64,000 bases of DNA from NCBI RefSeq assembly GCF_030646015.1, contig NZ_JAUSLT010000087.1:62001-126000 (forward strand). The letters are read 5' to 3'. Shown piece after piece: positions 40,513-49,378 of the stretch; positions within the stretch are counted from its first letter, which is position 1, and each line of letters starts with the position of its first letter. Under the pieces are notes generated by a model. That model had not been told where the DNA came from, did no database searches, and worked only from the letters and a program-made list of their open reading frames with translations. A program made the position numbers and the translations under genes. The stretch is from Bradyrhizobium sp. Lineage in GTDB: Bacteria > Pseudomonadota > Alphaproteobacteria > Rhizobiales > Xanthobacteraceae.

Positions 40513-42144
40513 ATGGAAACGCTGATGCTTCCGTTCTCGCCGCGCTACATCGTGCTGACGATTTGCGCCGTCGTCACGGCATTGCTCGTCACTATCGGGA
40601 TAGTCGATGCCAAACTCAAGGTGTGGGAACTGGTCGCGATTCCGATTCTGATCTTCGGCGGCCTCACATTGCTCGGTATTCGTGACCTCCTGCAGGAGAA
40701 CCACGCGGTTCTGCGCAACTATCCGATCTCGGGGCATCTGCGCTTCCTGCTCGAGGAGATCCGGCCGGAGATGCGCCAGTACTTCTTCGAGAGCGAGAAG
40801 GACGGCATGCCGTTTTCCCGCGACACCCGCGCCGTGATCTATCAGCGCGCCAAGATGCAGCTCGACAAGCGGCCGTTCGGAACGCAGGAGGACGTCTACA
40901 AGGAAGGCTACGAATGGATGCACCATTCGATGGCGCCCAAGACCCATGCCAGCGAAAAATTCCGCATCACCATCGGCGGTCCGGATTGCACCAGGCCGTA
41001 TTCGGCCTCGGTGTTCAACATCTCGGCGATGAGCTTTGGCGCGCTCAGCCCCAACGCGGTGCGCGCGCTGAATGCCGGCGCCAAAAAGGGCGGGTTCGCG
41101 CATGACACCGGCGAGGGCGGCGTCAGTCCCTATCACCGCGAGAACGGCGGCGACATCATCTGGGAAATCGGCTCCGGCTATTTCGGCTGCCGCAACCGCG
41201 ACGGCACCTTCAATCCGGAATTGTTTGCGAAAGTCGCCGCCGACGACCAGATCAAGATGGTCGAGCTCAAGGTCAGCCAGGGCGCCAAGCCGGGGCATGG
41301 CGGCGTGCTGCCGGCGGCCAAGGTCTCCCAGGAAATTTCGACGATCCGGGGCGTCGCGATGGGCGAAGACTGCATCTCGCCAGCGTATCACAAGGCATTC
41401 TCGACGCCGCTGGAAATGATGGCCTTCATCGGCGAGATGCGGCGGCTGTCCGGCGGCAAGCCCGCCGGATTCAAACTGTGCATCGGCCATCCCTGGGAGT
41501 TCCTGGCGATCTGCAAGGCGATGCTGCAGACCGGGATCTATCCGGATTTCATCGTGATCGACGGCAACGAGGGCGGCACCGGCGCAGCACCGCTGGAGTT
41601 CATGGACCATCTGGGCATGCCGATGCGCGAGGGCGTCAATTTCGTCCACAACGCGCTAATCGGCATCAACGCGCGCGACCGCATCCGGATCGGCGCCGCC
41701 GGCAAGATCGCGACCGCGTTCGACATGGCGCGCGCGATGGCGATCGGCGCCGACTGGTGCAATTCGGCGCGCGGCTTCATGTTCGCGCTGGGCTGCATCC
41801 AGTCGCTGAGCTGCCATACCGACCGCTGCCCGACCGGGGTGACGACGCAGGATCCCTCGCGCAACCGCGCGCTGGTGGTGCCGCACAAGATCGACCGGGT
41901 GTATAATTATCATCACGCCACCCTGCATGCGCTGGCGGAGCTGCTTGCCGCCGCGGGCCTCGAGCATCCGCAGCAGATCCGGCCGATCCACTTCTCGCAG
42001 CGGACCTCTACCACCGAGGTGCTGACATTCGCGCGGCTCTATCCATCGCTTCGCCCCGGCGAGCTGATCGATGGCACCAGCGATCCGCGCTTTCGCGAGG
42101 CCTGGGCGATGGCGCGGGCGGAGTCGTTCGCCGCAGCGGGGTAG
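40513..42144 (+). CDS. FMN-binding glutamate-synthase-like (GltS domain) membrane-anchored protein
   Basis: The 543-residue product has two N-terminal TM segments (YIVLTICAVVTALLVTIGIV, LVAIPILIFGGLTLLGI). A glutamate-synthase FMN barrel follows: MSFGALSPNAVRALNAGAKKGGFAHDTGEGGVSPYH, DFIVIDGNEGGTGAAPLEFMDHLG and CHTDRCPTGVTTQDP with the Cys cluster region. It lacks the amidotransferase domain of true GltB. Proteins of this type are linked to methylglutamate or unknown redox chemistry. The function is not settled. GGAGGGG precedes ATG 40513. Confidence 0.85.
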   Translation: METLMLPFSPRYIVLTICAVVTALLVTIGIVDAKLKVWELVAIPILIFGGLTLLGIRDLLQENHAVLRNYPISGHLRFLLEEIRPEMRQYFFESEKDGMPFSRDTRAVIYQRAKMQLDKRPFGTQEDVYKEGYEWMHHSMAPKTHASEKFRITIGGPDCTRPYSASVFNISAMSFGALSPNAVRALNAGAKKGGFAHDTGEGGVSPYHRENGGDIIWEIGSGYFGCRNRDGTFNPELFAKVAADDQIKMVELKVSQGAKPGHGGVLPAAKVSQEISTIRGVAMGEDCISPAYHKAFSTPLEMMAFIGEMRRLSGGKPAGFKLCIGHPWEFLAICKAMLQTGIYPDFIVIDGNEGGTGAAPLEFMDHLGMPMREGVNFVHNALIGINARDRIRIGAAGKIATAFDMARAMAIGADWCNSARGFMFALGCIQSLSCHTDRCPTGVTTQDPSRNRALVVPHKIDRVYNYHHATLHALAELLAAAGLEHPQQIRPIHFSQRTSTTEVLTFARLYPSLRPGELIDGTSDPRFREAWAMARAESFAAAG

Positions 42145-42169
42145 GGGATTACGCCGCAGCGCATCGCCC

Positions 42170-43351
42170 TCAACGGGCCAGCGGCGTCGCATATCCCGCG
42201 ACCAGCTTGACCAGATCGGCTTGTCGCTTCACCCCGGTCTTTTCGAACAGGCGGTTGACATGCGTCCTGACCGTCGTGTCGGCGACGCCGAGCGCGGTGG
42301 CCACTTCGGGAACGCCGCCCACCTCGACGATGGCCAGCAGCACGCGCAGCTCGGTCGGGGTCAATTTGAAGGCCTTGCCGATGACTTCGGAACGCGGCGG
42401 CATCGCCAGCGCGGCCCTGCGAACGAACAGCGCCTCCACGGCCGTGTAGATGATGCCCGCGCGGCGCCGTGCGCCCGAGGTCAGCGGCAAGGCATGGGCG
42501 ACGTAACGCTCGCCGTCCCTGCCGATCAGCGGCACGGCGATCCCCCTGGTGCCGAGGGCCGCGTCGCCCTGATCGGCGGCGGCGAATACCTCGCGCAAGG
42601 TCTGGTGCGCCTGCGCATCGCAGGCCACCAGGCGGCCGGCGACATCGCACAGGATGTCGCCGGCATCGAGCATGGCTTGCCCGGCGAGGTTGGCGTGAAT
42701 GATTCGTCCGTTCGCATCGACCAGGCACAGCCCGGCATCCAGCCCGTCGAGCGTATCGGCGAATGTCCCGGCCTCCGCGATCTTCAGATCGAACATCCTG
42801 GCGATCATGACCGCGCGGCGGAGGTGGGGAGCGATCAGGCGCATGTGATGGCGCGCTTCGTCATCGACGAAGCCGTTGCGCTCGTGGCGGAAGACCCCGA
42901 ACATGACCACGCTCGCCGCCGATTTGTCGAGGACGGCGCTGACGAAGTCGATGATTCCCCGCGGCCGCGCCCATTGCTGATAAAATCCGGTCGCGGCGAG
43001 TTCATCGTAAGGCAGCAGATCGGCGGTCGCGACCGGCTCTTCGATGTCCGCGATGAAGTGCCCCACCGCGGCAGGGTATATCTGGCGAAACAATTCGACC
43101 GGCAATGGCCAGGCAACGCCGAAGCTGCGGGTTACCATGACATGCTGCGCATCGACGTCCTTGCAGAACAGACCCGCTCCGACGCCGTCCACGAACCAGG
43201 TCACCCTTTCGATGGCATTTTCACAAAGCGATTGATCGATGGCGGCATCGTAGACCAGGCTGATCAGATCGCTCAGCTGTTGACGATCATCGCGGCTGGT
43301 TGTCGAGGCAGCCGGTCCAGAGACCGGTCGCAGACGAGACACCTTGTTCAT
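42170..43351 (-). CDS. LuxR-type regulator with N-terminal sensor region
   Basis: The 393-residue product ends with a LuxR/GerE helix-turn-helix (FKLTPTELRVLLAIVEVGGVPEVATALGVADTTVRTHVNRLF-like, recognition helix TVRTHVNRLFEKTGV). The N-terminal 300 residues look like a sensor region, with a possible PAS-like part near DTLDGLDAGLCLVDANGRIIHAN, where PAS folds often start. No receiver Asp is visible, so it is not a standard response regulator. A ligand is likely. Its target may include the OprB porin gene downstream in the same direction. Confidence 0.85.
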   Translation of the reverse strand: MNKVSRLRPVSGPAASTTSRDDRQQLSDLISLVYDAAIDQSLCENAIERVTWFVDGVGAGLFCKDVDAQHVMVTRSFGVAWPLPVELFRQIYPAAVGHFIADIEEPVATADLLPYDELAATGFYQQWARPRGIIDFVSAVLDKSAASVVMFGVFRHERNGFVDDEARHHMRLIAPHLRRAVMIARMFDLKIAEAGTFADTLDGLDAGLCLVDANGRIIHANLAGQAMLDAGDILCDVAGRLVACDAQAHQTLREVFAAADQGDAALGTRGIAVPLIGRDGERYVAHALPLTSGARRRAGIIYTAVEALFVRRAALAMPPRSEVIGKAFKLTPTELRVLLAIVEVGGVPEVATALGVADTTVRTHVNRLFEKTGVKRQADLVKLVAGYATPLAR

Positions 43352-43551
43352 TCCAAAATTTCCCCGGAAGCGCCGCAGCCAGGCGCTGGTTCGCGAGCGA
43401 CGCCCTGCGAGCGCGGTGTTCGAGCAGGTCCATCCGATGGAGCCGCATCGTTCATATACGTCGATCGGACGAAAGACGCATCCGCCGATCGGAGGATGGC
43501 GGATTTCCGAACGCGATACGTGGCTCGGGCTGCGATCCGCGTTTTCGCCAG

Positions 43552-44970
43552 TTAATACTGCACCACCGATCGCACGCCGATCACCACCGCATTCCTGATC
43601 GGTTCGGTCGGCGATCTCGGGTCGGGCACGTTCCCGCCGGGATGGAAAATGAGATGGGCGGTGGGATAGATGGTCCAGCCCGGAACGATCGCGGCGCCAT
43701 AGGTGAATTCGAAAGAGAGCTCATAATCGCGCAACGGCGCCGGCAGGCCGGTGAACAAGCGTGTATCGCGATCGAGCCCGCGTGCCCGGTCGGACATGTG
43801 CGAGTAGAGAAATGAGGCGCCAAAGACGTCTGCCGGGCGCGACGGCAGCATGCCGGCAAAGATGATGCCGGCGTCGAGATAGAAGTCGTTCAGGCTTCGA
43901 TCGGACGGACTGTATACAGCGCGGCTGAACATCGCCACGCCGGAATTCACATCGCCGCCGGGCGGCCGGTACAATTGCTGGTCGATGACGGCATAGATCC
44001 CGTCATTGCCGCGCAGCCGGCGCGCGATGCCGGTGCTGAGCGGGCTTGCCAGCGAATGGCCGGCAGTGTCGAAACGCAGATCGTCGAATGTGCCGAAGTG
44101 ATGCCATCCGCCAAGGCGGATGCCGCCGGCAAGGCCAGTCGAGTTGGCATCCTGGTTGTAGCGGTATTGAAACTCGCTTATTACGAAGGGCGGATCGTTG
44201 ACGCGAAAGTTGAGGCCGTAGCGGTTGCGCAGTTCGGGATCGTTCAGGCCGGGGCCGGCCGGATCGCCGTTCAACACCGAGAGCAGGAACGTCGTTTGCG
44301 GCGTCAGATCGACCTTGAGCCGAAGGCCGGGCGTCGACAGCGGATAGGCAGCGCCGCCGCTTGGAATGTTGACCGCCGGATTGGTAGGCCAGTCGCTGGA
44401 GAGGAAGAAGCTAAAATACTGGCTGAACAGGAATTCGGTATCGACCACGAGCTGGCCGGCGCGAATGCTGGCCATGCCGCCGAGAAAGGTCTGTTGCAGC
44501 CACAATTCGGAAAGCCGAATGGTCCGCAGTGCTTCGATATTGCTGATGGTGTTGAGATTGCCGACCAGGTTGCGTCCCGGTCCGCCATCGCCCTGAAGGT
44601 AAAAGATGTTGCTAAACAGCGTCAGGCCGTCCCAACCGGCAAGCTTGCCGAAATCTATTCCGAACAGTGCCTCGAACTTGCCGCCGAAGACGGCGGCACG
44701 GTTGATGCCGCCCCGGAGGTTGGCGAGGCCCTCGGTCGTGTACACGAATCCGAAGGTGACGCCATGTCGGGCCAGCCAGGCCCGGGTGCCGAAAGGATCG
44801 CCGTTGTATGGCAGGCTGCTGGCAATCGACAGCCGGGGCGCAACGCCTTTCTGGGCGTCGAGATCGGCCAAGGGAGCCTCGGTGTCCTGCTGCGCGAGGG
44901 AATGACTTGCCGCCAGCAAGGCCGCGCCCGCAGCGAAAAGTCCCCAGCCCCTGCGCGCCATCGGTTTCAC
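43552..44970 (-). CDS. OprB-family carbohydrate-selective porin
   Basis: The 472-residue product has a signal peptide (to about residue 27). The mature part shows OprB traits: LARHGVTFGFVYTTEGLANLRGGINRAAVFGGKFEA, GLTLFSNIFYLQGDGG and PRNRY-like beta strands. It ends RSVVQY with a terminal aromatic, as in outer-membrane barrels. OprB porins admit sugars or related solutes. The start is GTG 44970 or ATG 44961, both without a good ribosome site. It may be transcribed alone. Confidence 0.85.
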   Translation of the reverse strand: MKPMARRGWGLFAAGAALLAASHSLAQQDTEAPLADLDAQKGVAPRLSIASSLPYNGDPFGTRAWLARHGVTFGFVYTTEGLANLRGGINRAAVFGGKFEALFGIDFGKLAGWDGLTLFSNIFYLQGDGGPGRNLVGNLNTISNIEALRTIRLSELWLQQTFLGGMASIRAGQLVVDTEFLFSQYFSFFLSSDWPTNPAVNIPSGGAAYPLSTPGLRLKVDLTPQTTFLLSVLNGDPAGPGLNDPELRNRYGLNFRVNDPPFVISEFQYRYNQDANSTGLAGGIRLGGWHHFGTFDDLRFDTAGHSLASPLSTGIARRLRGNDGIYAVIDQQLYRPPGGDVNSGVAMFSRAVYSPSDRSLNDFYLDAGIIFAGMLPSRPADVFGASFLYSHMSDRARGLDRDTRLFTGLPAPLRDYELSFEFTYGAAIVPGWTIYPTAHLIFHPGGNVPDPRSPTEPIRNAVVIGVRSVVQY

Positions 44971-45189
44971 AGCACAAATTCCATTCGCAATCCCCGGCGA
45001 CTCCTCTCGTTATCTCACGCGCGCCTGGCGAGCGCGATGAGATCGAAGGGAGGCCGGCAGATCGACCCAACACGAGCTGCGAATTATTCGCAAGAAAGTT
45101 TGGGAATGAGACCATCGAATGACATTCCGCCGTGACAGGCGTGCAACAACAATAGCCGGGTCGACATCGAATCGGAGCGAACCGGCCTT
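44971..45189. other. Intergenic, likely porin promoter, no gene seen
   Basis: No coding frame is supported. The region precedes the terminator of the gene at 45319 and holds the upstream region of the porin gene. Confidence 0.4.
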
Positions 45190-45230
45190 TCAAAAAAGTT
45201 GACCCGCCCGGGGGGACAACCGGGCGGGTC
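45190..45230 (-). terminator. Rho-independent terminator of the gene at 45319
   Basis: GACCCGCCCGG (45201-45211) pairs perfectly with CCGGGCGGGTC (45220-45230). Read on the minus strand, the stem is followed by AACTTTTTTG, so it ends minus-strand transcription. Confidence 0.8.
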
Positions 45231-45318
45231 GGGTGCGACACGGGGTGGATGAGGCGCCCGTGCCGGACGCAGTATCCACGGTCAGAGCGGTTGCGAATGC
45301 GCGCTCTGATTCAGTCGA

Positions 45319-45576
45319 TCAGTAATTGCAGGTGCGGATGCGGCCGATGTAGTTGCCGTAGGCGTCGAACTGGCGAACGAAGCCGCAGCGGCGATAGTCG
45401 TCGTAGTAATAGCCGGGGCTCGAAGCAGCGATCGCGGTGCCGATGACGGCGGCGCCGAAGATGGCCGGTCCAACCCATTTCGGGCCGGCCTGGGCCTCCG
45501 TGGTGGAAGACGCGATGCCGCCGGTGACGGCGAGGGTGGCGAGAGCAAGGGCAGCAATTTTGGTCTTGATCGACAT
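45319..45576 (-). CDS. Small secreted Gly/Tyr/Arg-containing protein, unknown function
   Basis: The 85-residue product has a signal peptide (MSIKTKIAALALATLAVTGG). A second hydrophobic stretch (IFGAAVIGTAIAAS) and a Tyr/Asp/Cys tail with YYYDDYRRCGFVRQFDAYGNY follow, with a Cys at the end region (RIRTCNY). Similar small proteins are common in Bradyrhizobium. No function is known to me. GGAG six bases before the ATG at 45576 decides the start. It has its own terminator at 45190. Confidence 0.7.
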   Translation of the reverse strand: MSIKTKIAALALATLAVTGGIASSTTEAQAGPKWVGPAIFGAAVIGTAIAASSPGYYYDDYRRCGFVRQFDAYGNYIGRIRTCNY

Positions 45577-45704
45577 GGGAAACTCCATCCGGTTGAGCGC
45601 GGTACCGTTGTGGTCCGCATGCCCAGTTGGACGGAGGGTCCTCGAATCCGGTTCGAGTTACCCCTCATTAAATCCGGGTAATGATTATTCTGTAGTAATT
45701 ACAG

Positions 45705-46535
45705 TTAATTAGACGGGAAATTGCTCTGCCTGGCAATCGACAGCGTCGCCGGGTCGAACTTGTCGACATCGGCGAGCAATTCGCAAAAGGCATGCGCACC
45801 GTGATCGAGCAGGCGTTCGCCCTTCTCCGCGGTGGCCAGGGTGGCATCGCCGGCAGCACCACTGGGATGCAGGTCCTGGGCCTGCCACGCGAACGGCACC
45901 GGCCGGTGCGCCGAAAGCCAGCGGTATTGCTTTTCCATCGCGATGCTACGGGGCCGGAAATCGGCAACCGCGTCTTTGCGCACATGCTGCGGATAGCGCG
46001 CCAGCATGATCGAGGTCTCGACCGCGCCGCCATGGATGCCGTGGCGCAGCTCCTCCGCCGGGAACAATCCCTCGGGCGTGCCGAAGCGCGACCAGCTCGT
46101 CGTCACCGCGAGAAGTCCGTGATGCGCGCGCAGATCCTGCGCGACAAGGCTCATCGCAGCACTATTGCCGCCATGGCTCGTGACCATCACCAGTTTCCTG
46201 ATCCCGGCGCGCGCGACGCTCTCGCCGAGCCCCATCCAGGCCTTCAGCGCCACCCCGGTCGGCAGCGTCAACGTGCCGGGATAGTGGATATGTTCGGTTG
46301 AAATCCCGACCGGCTGCACCGGCAGGAAGGTCGCGGGAATGCCTGATGGTAGCAATTCACGCACCCGGGCCAGATAGGCCTCGCCGATCATGACGTCGGT
46401 CCCAACGGGCAGATGCGGACCATGCTGCTCGGTCGCCGCCAGCGGCAACACCGCGATCCACCGCGCCGCATCGACGCTGGAAATCAAGGGCCAGTCGATG
46501 TCGGTCCAGTCGCGTGGCGGAAGCGGAGAAGTCAT
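45705..46535 (-). CDS. Creatininase-family amidohydrolase
   Basis: The 276-residue product has the creatininase motifs: LPLAATEQHGPHLPVGTDV (metal ligands E, H, D), VMVTSHGGNSAAM and GIHGGAVETSIML. Creatininase relatives hydrolyse cyclic amides, guanidines and formamides (creatinine, MftE-like peptides, FAPy deformylases). It is divergent from the ABC importer at 46672, so the imported substrate may be its substrate. The start at 46535 is ATG with no good ribosome site. Confidence 0.88.
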   Translation of the reverse strand: MTSPLPPRDWTDIDWPLISSVDAARWIAVLPLAATEQHGPHLPVGTDVMIGEAYLARVRELLPSGIPATFLPVQPVGISTEHIHYPGTLTLPTGVALKAWMGLGESVARAGIRKLVMVTSHGGNSAAMSLVAQDLRAHHGLLAVTTSWSRFGTPEGLFPAEELRHGIHGGAVETSIMLARYPQHVRKDAVADFRPRSIAMEKQYRWLSAHRPVPFAWQAQDLHPSGAAGDATLATAEKGERLLDHGAHAFCELLADVDKFDPATLSIARQSNFPSN

Positions 46536-46671
46536 CGAGGGAGACGTTTCTTCAGGTCGATTTGCAGGGTAGTTTGCTGGGGAGTTTGGTAGTCATTCCC
46601 GGGGGTGTCATGTCCCCCGGGGAAGTCCATTGCCTCCCATCATGGGCCAGAACGATCGACGGAGTCCAACC

Positions 46672-47694
46672 ATGAGCCCGGCCTTTTTGCCGCGAGCGTT
46701 AACCGCAATCCTGCTGGCCCTGACCGCGGCGGTCGCGCCGGCAATGGCCGAGACGCTGGACAAGGTCTCGTTTGGCACCAACTGGGTGGCGGAGGCCGAG
46801 CACGGCGGATTCTTCCAGGCCGCGGCCGACGGCACCTACAAACGATACGGGCTCGACGTCACCATCGTGCCCGGCGGCCCCAACGACAACAACCGCATGC
46901 TGCTGATCTCAGGCAAGCTCGACTTCTTCATGGCCGCGAACACGCTGATGTCGTTCGATGCGGTCGCCAACAATGTACCGGTCGTCGCGGTCGCCGCCAT
47001 CTTCCAGAAGGACCCCCAGGTCTTCCTCACCCATGCCGATTCGAAGGTGGCAAAACTCGAAGACCTCAAGCCGCTGACGCTGTTCGTCTCCAAGGAGGGG
47101 ATCTCCAGCTATTTTCAATGGCTGAAGTCCGAATATGGCTTCAGCGAAAGCAAGGTAAGGCCCTACACCTTCAACTCGCAGCCGTTCATTGCCAACAGGC
47201 TGAGCGCGATGCAGGGCTACGTCACCTCCGAACCCTACGCGGTCGAAAAGGCCGCCAACTTCAAGCCCGGCGTCATCCTGCTGGCGGATCACGGCTACAG
47301 CGCCTACTCGACCCTGATCGAGACGCGCCGCGACCTCGTCGACAAGAAGCCGGATCTGGTGCAGCGCTTCGTCGATGCCTCCATCGTCGGCTGGTACACC
47401 TATCTGTACGGCGACAACGCGCCCGGCAATGCCATGATCAAGAAGCTCAACCCGGAAATGACCGACGAGTTGATCGCCTATTCCATTGCCAAGATGAAGG
47501 AATACGGCATCGTCGATTCCGGCGACGCGGTAAAGGACGGCATTGGCGCGATGAGCGATGCGCGCGTCGGCAGCTTCTTCGACAAGATGGCGCGGGCCGG
47601 CGTGGTGAAGCGCGACATCGACTTCCGCAAGGCCTATACGCTCCGCTTCATCAACAAGGGCGTCGGCCTCGATCTGCGGCCCAAGAATCAATGA
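46672..47694 (+). CDS. ABC transporter substrate-binding protein (NMT1/THI5-like)
   Basis: The 340-residue product has a signal peptide (MSPAFLPRALTAILLALTAA..., cut near AMA). The mature part (KVSFGTNWVAEAEHGGFFQAAADGTYKRYGLDVTIVPGG-type opening) is NMT1/THI5-like, as in pyrimidine-precursor importers. The C-terminal half has FVDASIVGWYTYLYG. GGAG lies eight bases before ATG 46672. It is the first gene of an importer with the ATPase and permease that follow. Confidence 0.88.
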   Translation: MSPAFLPRALTAILLALTAAVAPAMAETLDKVSFGTNWVAEAEHGGFFQAAADGTYKRYGLDVTIVPGGPNDNNRMLLISGKLDFFMAANTLMSFDAVANNVPVVAVAAIFQKDPQVFLTHADSKVAKLEDLKPLTLFVSKEGISSYFQWLKSEYGFSESKVRPYTFNSQPFIANRLSAMQGYVTSEPYAVEKAANFKPGVILLADHGYSAYSTLIETRRDLVDKKPDLVQRFVDASIVGWYTYLYGDNAPGNAMIKKLNPEMTDELIAYSIAKMKEYGIVDSGDAVKDGIGAMSDARVGSFFDKMARAGVVKRDIDFRKAYTLRFINKGVGLDLRPKNQ

Positions 47695-47714
47695 ACCAAT
47701 CAATGAACTAATCA

Positions 47715-48542
47715 GTGAATCAGCGCGCCATGGCCGAGTCCGCAGCCCTGTCCGACCCTGGCGCGCCTCGCGCGGGCCTCGCGGTAAGCCTGCGCGGCGT
47801 CACCAAGATCTATGACAACGGCGTGGCGGCGCTCGGGCCGCTCGACCTCGACGTAGCCAAGGGCGAGTTCGTGTCGTTGCTCGGGCCCTCCGGCTGCGGC
47901 AAGTCGACGGCCTTGCGGCTGATCGCCGGCCTCAGCGCGCCGACCTCGGGCAGCGTCGGCGTGGCGCGATCCGCAGGCGCCGATGGCGCAAGGCATTCGA
48001 TCGGCTTCGTGTTTCAGGAACCGACGCTGATGCCGTGGGCCAGCGTGCGGGAGAATGTGCGGCTGCCGCTGAAATTGTCGCACGCGCCGCCTGAGGAAGC
48101 GGCGGTGCGCGTCAGCGCGGCGCTGACGCAAGTGGGGCTTGCCGATTTCGCCGGCGCTTTCCCTCGCGAATTGTCCGGCGGCATGAAGATGCGGGTGTCG
48201 CTGGCGCGCGCGCTGGTGACCGATCCCGACATCCTCCTGATGGATGAACCGTTCGCGGCGCTCGACGAGATCACCCGCTTCAGGCTCAACAACGATCTGC
48301 TGGCGCTGTGGCGCAGCCTGCGCAAGACCGTCATCTTCGTCACGCATTCGGTATTCGAGTCGGTGTATCTGTCGCAGCGGGTGATCGTGATGAGCGCGCG
48401 CCCCGGCCGGATCGGCGCCGAGTTTCACATCGACGCGCCGGAGCCGCGGGCCGAGGAGTTTCGCACCTCCGCCGATTATGCCGGCTATTGCCGCAAGGTT
48501 TCCAGCGCGCTGGCGCCGTCGTACCAGGGGCAGTCGGTCTGA
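47715..48542 (+). CDS. ABC transporter ATP-binding protein
   Basis: The 275-residue product has Walker A GPSGCGKST, Q-loop VFQEPTLMPW, signature ELSGGMKMRVSLARAL, Walker B ILLMDEPFAALD and switch VTHSVFESV. This is the SsuB/TauB/ThiZ-like class. The start is GTG 47715 or ATG 47730, and neither has a good ribosome site. TGATG overlaps the next start by one base, which couples translation to the permease. Confidence 0.92.
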   Translation: MNQRAMAESAALSDPGAPRAGLAVSLRGVTKIYDNGVAALGPLDLDVAKGEFVSLLGPSGCGKSTALRLIAGLSAPTSGSVGVARSAGADGARHSIGFVFQEPTLMPWASVRENVRLPLKLSHAPPEEAAVRVSAALTQVGLADFAGAFPRELSGGMKMRVSLARALVTDPDILLMDEPFAALDEITRFRLNNDLLALWRSLRKTVIFVTHSVFESVYLSQRVIVMSARPGRIGAEFHIDAPEPRAEEFRTSADYAGYCRKVSSALAPSYQGQSV

Positions 48543-49378
48543 TGAGCGCCCTGCCGTCACCACCGGTCGCCGCGGAGCAGGCCAATGTGGGCAGTCGCCC
48601 GCTATTTCTGCTGCGCATCCTGCTTCCCGTCATCGTGCTGGCGGCCGGCATTGCGGCCTGGGAGTTCGTGGTGCGGCTCAACGATATTCCGCCCTATGTG
48701 CTGCCGGCGCCGTCGGTCGTGTTCCAGACCTTGGGTACCGACTGGCCGGTGCTGTCGGGGTCGCTGCTGACCACGCTATTGACCACGCTGGAAGGTTTTC
48801 TGGCCGCAGCCGTCGGCGGCATCGTGCTGGCGTTGTTGTTCAACCAGTCGAAATGGCTGGAATATTCGCTGTTTCCCTATGCCGTGATCCTGCAGGTCAC
48901 GCCGGTCATCGCGATCGCGCCGCTGCTCTTGATCTATCTGCCGCAGCAGACCGCGGTGGTGGCCTGCGCCTGGATCGTCGCGTTCTTCCCGGTGCTGTCC
49001 AACACCACGCTCGGGCTGAATTCGGTGGATCGCAATCTGGCCGGGCTGTTTCAGCTGTACGGCGCTTCCCGGATGCAGACGCTGCGTTACCTCAAATTGC
49101 CGGCCGCGCTGCCGTACATTCTCGGCGGATTGCGGATCGCGGGCGGCCTGTCGCTGATCGGCGCCGTGGTCGCCGAGATCGCGGCCGGTTCCGCCGGCGC
49201 GGGGTCCGGCCTCGCCTACCGAATCGCCGAATCCGGCTACCGTCTCAACATTCCCCGGATGTTCGCGGCTCTGCTGTTGCTCTCCGCCGCGGGGATTGTC
49301 ATCTATGCGCTGCTGGCGCTAACCTCGCATCTGGTGCTGCGGCGCTGGCACGAGAGTGCGCTTGGAAAGGACAACTGA
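48542..49378 (+). CDS. ABC transporter permease (SsuC/ThiX-like)
   Basis: The 278-residue product has about six TM segments. The permease loop is at LYGASRMQTLRYLKLPAALPYILGGLRIAGG, and the N-terminal WEFVVRLNDIPPYVLPAPSVVFQTL is typical of the SsuC/TauC/ThiX class. Start and stop overlap the flanking genes by one base each (TGATG on both sides). It completes the importer with the genes at 46672 and 47715. Confidence 0.92.
   Translation: MSALPSPPVAAEQANVGSRPLFLLRILLPVIVLAAGIAAWEFVVRLNDIPPYVLPAPSVVFQTLGTDWPVLSGSLLTTLLTTLEGFLAAAVGGIVLALLFNQSKWLEYSLFPYAVILQVTPVIAIAPLLLIYLPQQTAVVACAWIVAFFPVLSNTTLGLNSVDRNLAGLFQLYGASRMQTLRYLKLPAALPYILGGLRIAGGLSLIGAVVAEIAAGSAGAGSGLAYRIAESGYRLNIPRMFAALLLLSAAGIVIYALLALTSHLVLRRWHESALGKDN

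Noticed and set aside
43975..45135. 386-codon plus-strand frame antisense to the OprB porin
   Set aside because: The porin has a signal peptide and barrel pattern. The antisense product has no motif.
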